DNA of 21,384 nucleotides, taken from the IMG/VR virus record IMGVR_UViG_3300020190_002886, positions 1-21,384 of that record; one strand, written 5' to 3'. The notes under the pieces were generated by a model. That model did no database searches and was not told the DNA's origin. It saw only the letters and a list, made by a program, of their open reading frames with translations. Made by a program: the position numbers and the translations under genes. Below, piece by piece: positions 16,801 through 21,384 of the stretch. The stretch is from a virus. Within the stretch, counting starts at the first letter, position 1; each line of letters starts with the position of its first letter.

Positions 16801-19800
16801 TACTTTACGTATCTATAAACAGGTTTTCCCTCAGCATTGGTAACTACAGACGGTAACTCTTTAGGGTCCATTTTCAGCACATATTTCATTGCTCTTCGCA
16901 ATGATGCATAGAAGCTGTCATTACCAGATGTTCTAGAGCTGCTAAGTATATCAAGTTTTTGTCCCTGAATAGTATTAAAGCGAACTCCTTTAGACATGTT
17001 TTTAGCCATGTCACTGAGATTCTTAAAGAAGTTCTTGGACAAATATTCATCACTATGAGCAAAACTTTCAAATGCATAATAGTGTCTAAATACATTTTCT
17101 TCTTGTCTAGGAAGAACTCCATTCTCTTTTACGTCAATTGAAAGTAAAGAAAATCTAAGAAGTGATTTAGGGATATTAACACCCAAAACCTGCATGTTTT
17201 TGTACAACGAGTCTACTAAAGACTCAATCTTAACCTCTTGATTAGAAACAATAAGATCTGTTATTCTACCTGTATTCTGATAAATAGAAAGTGCAAGATT
17301 AGAAAGTGTTTCAGCAGCTTGTTTGTATTCTTCTGTAGAAGCAGATTTTGTATTAGTAGATTTAAGCTTGGACTCTAAAGCATCCATCTTAGATTGAACA
17401 TCCGCACGTGTAAGTTTTTCCACCTGTGATGTACTAGTCTGTGATGAAATAAGCTGATTTTGATCGTCATACTCTTCCTTAGTATTAAGCTTAGTAAGTA
17501 ATGAGTCCATCTCAGCATTATGAAATGTGTCAATTACTTGAGAGTATAAAAGCAAATCACCACCAATAGGTTCAAAGCTTTCATTAAATCTTATATTCTT
17601 TTCAAGAACATTAAATACAGCTTCTAATGAACGAGCTTCTTCAATATTTTCATCATAGCGATATTGCTCACTAGCTAATGCAATTCTAGGAATAATTTCT
17701 TCCGGCATAGCATTCGCTGTAATCTTCATCAACAAGTTAAAGATATTAGAACCGTCCACCATGCGTGTATATTTCACGCCATTTTCATCTTCTGTTTCAT
17801 ATTTAACTAATGATAGGAATCTTCGCATTTCACGAGGAAGACCTTCTAAAGGATTAATATTAAAGAATGAAGAGTCTAAATCAGCAGAAGTACCAAGCTC
17901 ATCTTCTGAAATATCAAAGTCATCTTGATTAAACGTATCTTCTTCTATAATATCTTCTTGCTCCCTGTGAGCGGGAGTAGAGCCGTAGTTAATATGCTTT
18001 AATATATTTTTTACCTGATCAAAAAGTACGTTAACCGATTTGTCATAAACTTGAGATACACCTGAATCATCAAAGTTATCATAAGATGGATTACCTGTCA
18101 TGTTCTCAGCTTTTGGAACAAATGCAAGCATTTGACCATCGACATTGAATTGTAATACACCATGTGCTAAAATAGCACGCATGTCTTCAAGTCTTGATTT
18201 CCAGTTTTCCTGAATAACACTATTCTTACCAGGATTTGTAGCAATCCAACTTTCAATGTTAAAGTCAGACATTGCAAGAAGTTTTCTCTGCAAATCAAAC
18301 TTGTCACGAAGAGTTAGTTTAATATCAGGATTAATTTCAGAAAACTCACGAGGGTCAAAATTCATTATCTCATAAGCAAGTCTATACGCTAATTGCTTTT
18401 GATCTTCTACTGGGAGAAAACTAGATACTCTTTTTACACTACCGTCTTCCTTCTGAACAATTCTATGTCTAGTAGGAGCTAGTTCAAAAGCTACAGAACC
18501 TGTTTCATAATTACTGATAACAGATGCATTTTTATAATACCCTGTTGCAATTCTACCATAAATATTATCGATAGTGCTAGCATTCTTAGTAAAGAACGCA
18601 ATGATATCTTTAAGTAAGCTAAATAATTTAGCAAGCAAACCCACAGGTTTAGAAGCTTTAGGTTTTGTCATATACGACTTAAAACCATCCGCTAATATTT
18701 CTTCCGCAATAAGGTTGTCAATTCGTTCCTTACTACCTGTCAATTTTCTTCGCTGGACAAATGCTTTACGATATTCAGCTGTAAAATATTTGTTGTTCTT
18801 GGTATCTGACTTAACCTGTTTTAAAAGCTTTGCACGTTCTTCAGTAGTCATAAGCTTTCTGAATACATGGTGAAAAGCTTCGTGATACACTGTACCACCA
18901 GATTTAATAGATTTATTAAGATAGATAACACTATCCTTATACATACCTAAAATGGTTCCATTAGTTTCAACCATTTCAAGAAGCTCAGACAAGTCTTTCT
19001 CCTCTATTCTTGCAGATTTAAGATTTTCTTGAAGCCATGCTTTTTCAGACTGAAGTCTTTCTTCATTAAAAGGTTCAGCATAATTATCCTGAAAGTCTTC
19101 TTCGACAGACAGGATACTATCTTCTACAGGGATGTCTAACCCAGTATTCTGTACCGGATTATTAATTTGAGCGTTTTCTGATCTAACCCCTGATTCTGTT
19201 GCAATTTCATTTTTAGCTGACGCAGAGTTTTGATACGCAGCTTCAAACGCAACTTTACTAGGCTTAGCTGTAAGAACTTGATAGAATTTTGTATTGAATT
19301 TTCCAACTTTAACATCGTTGACACGTAATGAATAAATAGGTCCTTCACCAGGCAACCCTGGTGTTGTTTGTGCAATTATTAAAAAAGGATTCTTTTTTAA
19401 ACCGCTTTTCTCATATGCTGATTTAACTTCGTCAGAACCCGTGTTTACAACTTCTTCGAACGTACTTACCATTGAGTCAACAATACTTCTAGTAATACGC
19501 TGCACACTTTGTGTAACACGTGAATTATAATTTTTTAATTCTGCATCTTCAGGATGTCTTTCCTGAAGTTTAGTTAGATCGGCATATAAATCAATAACAC
19601 CTTCTGGTGTATTTAAATCATGAATATTTAAGGATGTGTACTTAGCTTTTAACTTTTCAAGTATACTATTCGATTTAAATCTTTTAATATCATCTTTAAT
19701 TGTGTCTATTGGAAACTCAATGCTTATGGGTTTAATCAGACCCCCATATACTCTTTGCATCGGTTTTAACGTAAATACCAAAATTGGTGCACCCTCATTG

Positions 19801-21365
19801 TTCTTTCTAATATTGATATTGACAGCAACACCACCACGAGGATCGATTTGTATTTGATTTTTATTAAAATCAAAATTTAAGTCATTGAGTTGCTCATCAC
19901 TTAATCCCTCTGCTGTACTTAATGCGCTTGCAATAACATCAAACTGATTTGCTATTCTAGCATATAATCCAATAAACTTAGCGTTATTGAACATTGTTGA
20001 TGTAACAGGATTTGAAGTAACTAAACCAGATTCCGTTTTAGTCAAAAGATATTTCTTATTATACGGAATAGATCTGGAATTCATAGTATTAATCCATCTA
20101 CCTAGATTATTTTTACCAAGATAGTCTACTGCAAATTCTGAAATAGAACTATATGATTTACCATTAAAATCAATAATTTGATTAGCTCCTAATTGAGATT
20201 CAAATGACCAGTTAGTCGCATCAATATTAAAGTCTTCAGGGTTTACTTGTATACTAGAACGATTCGTATTAGTAAATAGAACAAGTGGTACTTGAGTAGT
20301 TTTACGATTTGTTTCTAAACCGGTTCTTTCATCTAATGTTACAACATCTACTGTAGGTGCAGTTTCAGGATTATTGATTACGTAGTCATCTAATGACTGA
20401 CTAGTAGTACCGGAACCGGCGCCATAAGAAAATAGATTGTAACTATTTTTGAAAAGATTTGTTACATCTGTAACAGGTCCTCCAAGTTCTACTTCTGGTA
20501 AAACTTGATTCTCAAACTGCTTATAAATTTCGTAAGCCTTTTTAAGCTCATTAAGATCAGCATCTGTAAGTTTTGAGTACTGACCATTTCTGTTTGTTAC
20601 TGCAGTATTCTGGATTCTTTTAAGGTGCTCTGGATTACTAAAATCAACTATTGTTGTATTGTTGTTATTATCAACAAAGCTGTAATTATTTAAAGTAAAG
20701 ATTTCAAATGTTTCACCTGTACCTTCTACAACACCTACAAGAATAAAACCCTGATCTTGTTTAGGTCTTGCTACAGTAAGTACTTCAGTAAAACCTACAG
20801 ATTTTTCTAGTTTTTGTATCTGTGCCTCATTCTCAAATGTCTCATGAGTTCTATTAGCAAGCCCTGCTAAAGAAGGATTAGATGATGCTTCTGAATAAAT
20901 ACGAGATATACGATCATCTGCAATATCACCAACTTTAATTGCAAAAACTCTGAAAGCTGAATTAATTGCTTCTTTAGATTTTGCAGCTAAAATCTCAGAT
21001 GCCGGCTTTTGACCATCTAAGATCATGTCTCTTATTCTCAAGCCTGAGCGCATGTTTACATCATAGAAGATTGTTTCACCTCTATTAAATGTTTCACTTG
21101 GTGCTGGTAAAGCAGGTCTTGCAAAAAGATAATCAGTAATTACATCACCATTTAAAGACACATACTGACCGTCTATTTTTACAGCTTCAACTACAAGAAA
21201 ACCAGGTAGACTTACAATGTATGTCTGTAAGTCCTCGGATAAATTTTTAAGTCTAATGTAAGGTGATTTACCAATCAGCTTTGTACGTGCAGCTGTTGTT
21301 CTATTCAGCAGAAATGTTAGATTCTCAGGTGATAACTGCTTAATGGTGTTATCAAGAAAATCCAT
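10893..21365 (-). CDS. Giant zincin-RNA polymerase fusion, crAss-like virion RNA polymerase
   Basis: A 3,490-residue protein. The crAss-like RNA polymerase core spans about residues 1890-3330, with motifs in the expected order: FVNQIIDGDRAMGI then DYFKRNKSL (1917-1943), FDGQS (2012-2016), LNSFKTVHAGRENYFKQSE with K2068 and K2079 as probable beta-barrel lysines, RIPTEDKRS (2455-2463), the metal-binding loop GSDLDIDSLY with D2494, D2496 and D2498, NKDGIGITAN (2763-2772), and FADGSKDP (2828-2835). The family is a single-chain, two-barrel polymerase carried in the virion to transcribe early genes. Residues about 800-900 form a zincin peptidase: VYHEAFHHVF (H828, E829, H832), with AEEILADGF (E888 or E889) as probable third ligand. 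Residues 1-700 are unrecognised. Acidic linkers lie at about 745-770 and 1136-1166. It is longer than the roughly 2,180 residues of phi14:2 gp66; the surplus is mainly N-terminal. The ATG fits, though only 19 bases of upstream sequence are visible. Confidence 0.9.
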   Translation of the reverse strand: MDFLDNTIKQLSPENLTFLLNRTTAARTKLIGKSPYIRLKNLSEDLQTYIVSLPGFLVVEAVKIDGQYVSLNGDVITDYLFARPALPAPSETFNRGETIFYDVNMRSGLRIRDMILDGQKPASEILAAKSKEAINSAFRVFAIKVGDIADDRISRIYSEASSNPSLAGLANRTHETFENEAQIQKLEKSVGFTEVLTVARPKQDQGFILVGVVEGTGETFEIFTLNNYSFVDNNNNTTIVDFSNPEHLKRIQNTAVTNRNGQYSKLTDADLNELKKAYEIYKQFENQVLPEVELGGPVTDVTNLFKNSYNLFSYGAGSGTTSQSLDDYVINNPETAPTVDVVTLDERTGLETNRKTTQVPLVLFTNTNRSSIQVNPEDFNIDATNWSFESQLGANQIIDFNGKSYSSISEFAVDYLGKNNLGRWINTMNSRSIPYNKKYLLTKTESGLVTSNPVTSTMFNNAKFIGLYARIANQFDVIASALSTAEGLSDEQLNDLNFDFNKNQIQIDPRGGVAVNINIRKNNEGAPILVFTLKPMQRVYGGLIKPISIEFPIDTIKDDIKRFKSNSILEKLKAKYTSLNIHDLNTPEGVIDLYADLTKLQERHPEDAELKNYNSRVTQSVQRITRSIVDSMVSTFEEVVNTGSDEVKSAYEKSGLKKNPFLIIAQTTPGLPGEGPIYSLRVNDVKVGKFNTKFYQVLTAKPSKVAFEAAYQNSASAKNEIATESGVRSENAQINNPVQNTGLDIPVEDSILSVEEDFQDNYAEPFNEERLQSEKAWLQENLKSARIEEKDLSELLEMVETNGTILGMYKDSVIYLNKSIKSGGTVYHEAFHHVFRKLMTTEERAKLLKQVKSDTKNNKYFTAEYRKAFVQRRKLTGSKERIDNLIAEEILADGFKSYMTKPKASKPVGLLAKLFSLLKDIIAFFTKNASTIDNIYGRIATGYYKNASVISNYETGSVAFELAPTRHRIVQKEDGSVKRVSSFLPVEDQKQLAYRLAYEIMNFDPREFSEINPDIKLTLRDKFDLQRKLLAMSDFNIESWIATNPGKNSVIQENWKSRLEDMRAILAHGVLQFNVDGQMLAFVPKAENMTGNPSYDNFDDSGVSQVYDKSVNVLFDQVKNILKHINYGSTPAHREQEDIIEEDTFNQDDFDISEDELGTSADLDSSFFNINPLEGLPREMRRFLSLVKYETEDENGVKYTRMVDGSNIFNLLMKITANAMPEEIIPRIALASEQYRYDENIEEARSLEAVFNVLEKNIRFNESFEPIGGDLLLYSQVIDTFHNAEMDSLLTKLNTKEEYDDQNQLISSQTSTSQVEKLTRADVQSKMDALESKLKSTNTKSASTEEYKQAAETLSNLALSIYQNTGRITDLIVSNQEVKIESLVDSLYKNMQVLGVNIPKSLLRFSLLSIDVKENGVLPRQEENVFRHYYAFESFAHSDEYLSKNFFKNLSDMAKNMSKGVRFNTIQGQKLDILSSSRTSGNDSFYASLRRAMKYVLKMDPKELPSVVTNAEGKPVYRYVKYTPAVLLLQEIKNKGLEEALASSIYYSEYLKPWFEDNLFIAAALKDSAEGDKKTVDRRLALKTFFENLSVSVNAGLEQTVNGQRVRSANYKGLNDKSQYLQELMNFSQRSVLKSEHQMITENDEKVSLTGEVTIFNRNLTQLEASQTNFLINAMYINFAPKIVAGKITFENTPVQYLRTAVQQEFNRIQREWSSRSLRESLYEQGTNTYLNNFNAKKTPAGEIITDDTALAQSKKLRAYQFNNLDDFFLTGKSATEFEEGSNQFERASLRDELIEIAKRSGEDKIDFKNLDTETKSKLDKQLSLYAEESFKKYVDNLVGNDIVKRDDKGVINLKGGARPREIRNGVVNTLDSTKTKASSRGTAFQSVYFSNKDLGINGDEQYLRDYYFNYLINSLFVNQIIDGDRAMGIKNTIDYFKRNKSLLAAGSTGKRGWYNVAHVDDITLLLNRNNILAGQYDSIDDIEDDNIRAEFDALVGEDGLIREENGKEKVFDGQSLTLLMHRIDFYQETGRLPEKARNLLIEANYRRLTNKEISYLEDNRIVLNSFKTVHAGRENYFKQSEHIINRNDVSVLNVTNEQEKATLENAYRTIYDLRQRARLIEPGNTEHELIQNRIKELYSTIHGFWLPRPHRQKLHDLLNAMEYHQIDMLMDTTASKKVTSLPISMEERDGNYISLNKSSYRVDARFKFNQVETSGVSDESKASVQAKILLPADIQNTIDRMLAESTPENRERVTSETQQLADILSRYNTTLARSTNARLQLMLKALRDENGNINIGELVDTIREALVDQGADSNMLKFFETQDGVPKFNVNLPVIRKTFQYYFFSHYSNKVFDEKVKGGKYFHATSFGYKLLYDKQTGRVIDSVEQEMVEGAGQYSQYLDAERFGTRYPGITTEVDAQGNTTYFVEVIVPMPEFNSFEEYQLFKDKMTKAFATRIPTEDKRSMIAFKIVDFIDSSYKNTIIAPQLVHLLAGSDLDIDSLYAHGYASYIDAAGKKHVYGDYTGYEEVSRNDAQFLELINSVGSNSIFRHEIKKAHRELMQEFYEARKDNEVVYDEDVDRVMQLMGLPTMPELAELWGAENIQEAAFKEYMVVRNTNEADEEQANWKLQGELSSKLRQAKGRADLLASQFSELDKKAYVKLYNYINAVQLVLAVNGLPFTSEQFRENPQIPVETYQNQNLDAKLAIISNKIVFDSLYSEERSDPSIFKNLAINVLGLSPESIAAKYNAFSIDGVINVNRLNAVNKDGIGITANFNKFLALVGANKLILKADERIWFLTDEAGNSKFFDSFGGNESYRSIQLVGNALGMFADGSKDPIPALLQLNDVNLNVTLAMIGLGLPIEMAVFTNMLPEVINAVDTVKDSDVNGTYTKMFYKEVNNQKRKLLTAQVSKDLAAAKILSPSRRNLIYGNISVKFTPPTQIDNNRLDAKLLTPAELGYTITAKSGEPLSLEAQKYILLDMYSRQAAQSFGIMDAGRIVNLFKRIKPSAAMLDRFSKSIGKLKNNAGIFQNSSELFKGETVWNPLAAAVSDMNTQLSRVMLSRSNPLTSLRNLFGNIFQEQEEMADVIIGTLILDKMRVEAENPGINADDQFLKDTLKEMFRPEFWFGSVSDTSKFTTLEEDLEYLNDQYSSNPFVRSISIRSKEDAGAARSYFILQMNTKAKLVPELKEEIIDGYNALLKSVDARARKIAVKLFFHEIIRNGMGRKASNFAQYINTDLYKNLNTYTEELISAISSRSKFEQFFNGQRQVKDVMFQLYVKMLDAAATSKNSKIPTVNAVFIQDIEMAKKIFGVETIKANKKGFAYSDNIIKDLGSGKYVISLDMRSYEGENRNLMNAQVAPLGVRMEDVITNRYEFPAMIKNAGTGEIFVLTKLRSSEKSDLTTMSDLLSQSIETAGAVLGVQAEYQLYQPTVIDGISLAGFSRKEINDFIAYASNPDKSLPSSVTPQVSDIDIASKELTDKTNNGEIETKC

Positions 21366-21384
21366 AAACTTGTTAATGTCCTGT

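Noticed and set aside
18870-18884. HEAFH as a chance match to HExxH
   Set aside because: The rejection is of the chance explanation: a VIYLNK strand before it and AEEILADGF at the right distance after it match the usual layout of phage zincins, so the domain was kept.
21366-21384. Possible end of a preceding minus-strand gene, with a TAA at 21373-21375
   Set aside because: Only 19 bases are visible before the giant gene, so a stop codon there cannot be told from chance.

Overview
The window looks like part of the late, structural region of a lytic, AT-rich double-stranded DNA phage of the crAss-like group (Crassvirales or a close relative), with a Bacteroidota host. Two things support this. 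The 3,490-residue protein carries the motif series of the crAss-like single-chain virion RNA polymerase (the type known from Cellulophaga phage phi14:2 gp66). The fibre protein carries WNTAYGWGNHASAGYL-type repeats that are common in phages of Flavobacteria and Bacteroides. All placements rest on motif reading by eye; no database search was possible.

Layout: every credible gene is on the minus strand, so transcription runs from right to left. First comes a giant zincin-RNA polymerase fusion (10893-21365). After 9 bases follows a second giant protein (4185-10883) with a degenerate zincin motif, an apparently intact RecB/Cas4-type PD-(D/E)XK nuclease, long coiled coils and a hydrophobic C-terminal segment. 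A 153-base gap (4032-4184) holds a strong stem-loop with a GNRA loop and two smaller ones. Then come three fibre or adhesin-type structural genes: 441 residues (2706-4031), 188 residues (2126-2692), and a large fibre open at the left edge (1-2083, at least 694 residues).

Likely workings (inference from crAss-like phages): the two giant proteins are packaged in the virion and delivered into the cell with the DNA. There the polymerase transcribes early genes, and the protease, nuclease and membrane-active parts may help entry or act on host molecules. The three downstream genes build the host-recognition apparatus. Coding density is very high. Apart from a weak AAGG before the fibre gene, no Shine-Dalgarno sequence was seen before any start, which fits Bacteroidota translation. 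No tRNA, rRNA, CRISPR array, insertion sequence, integrase or attachment site was seen.
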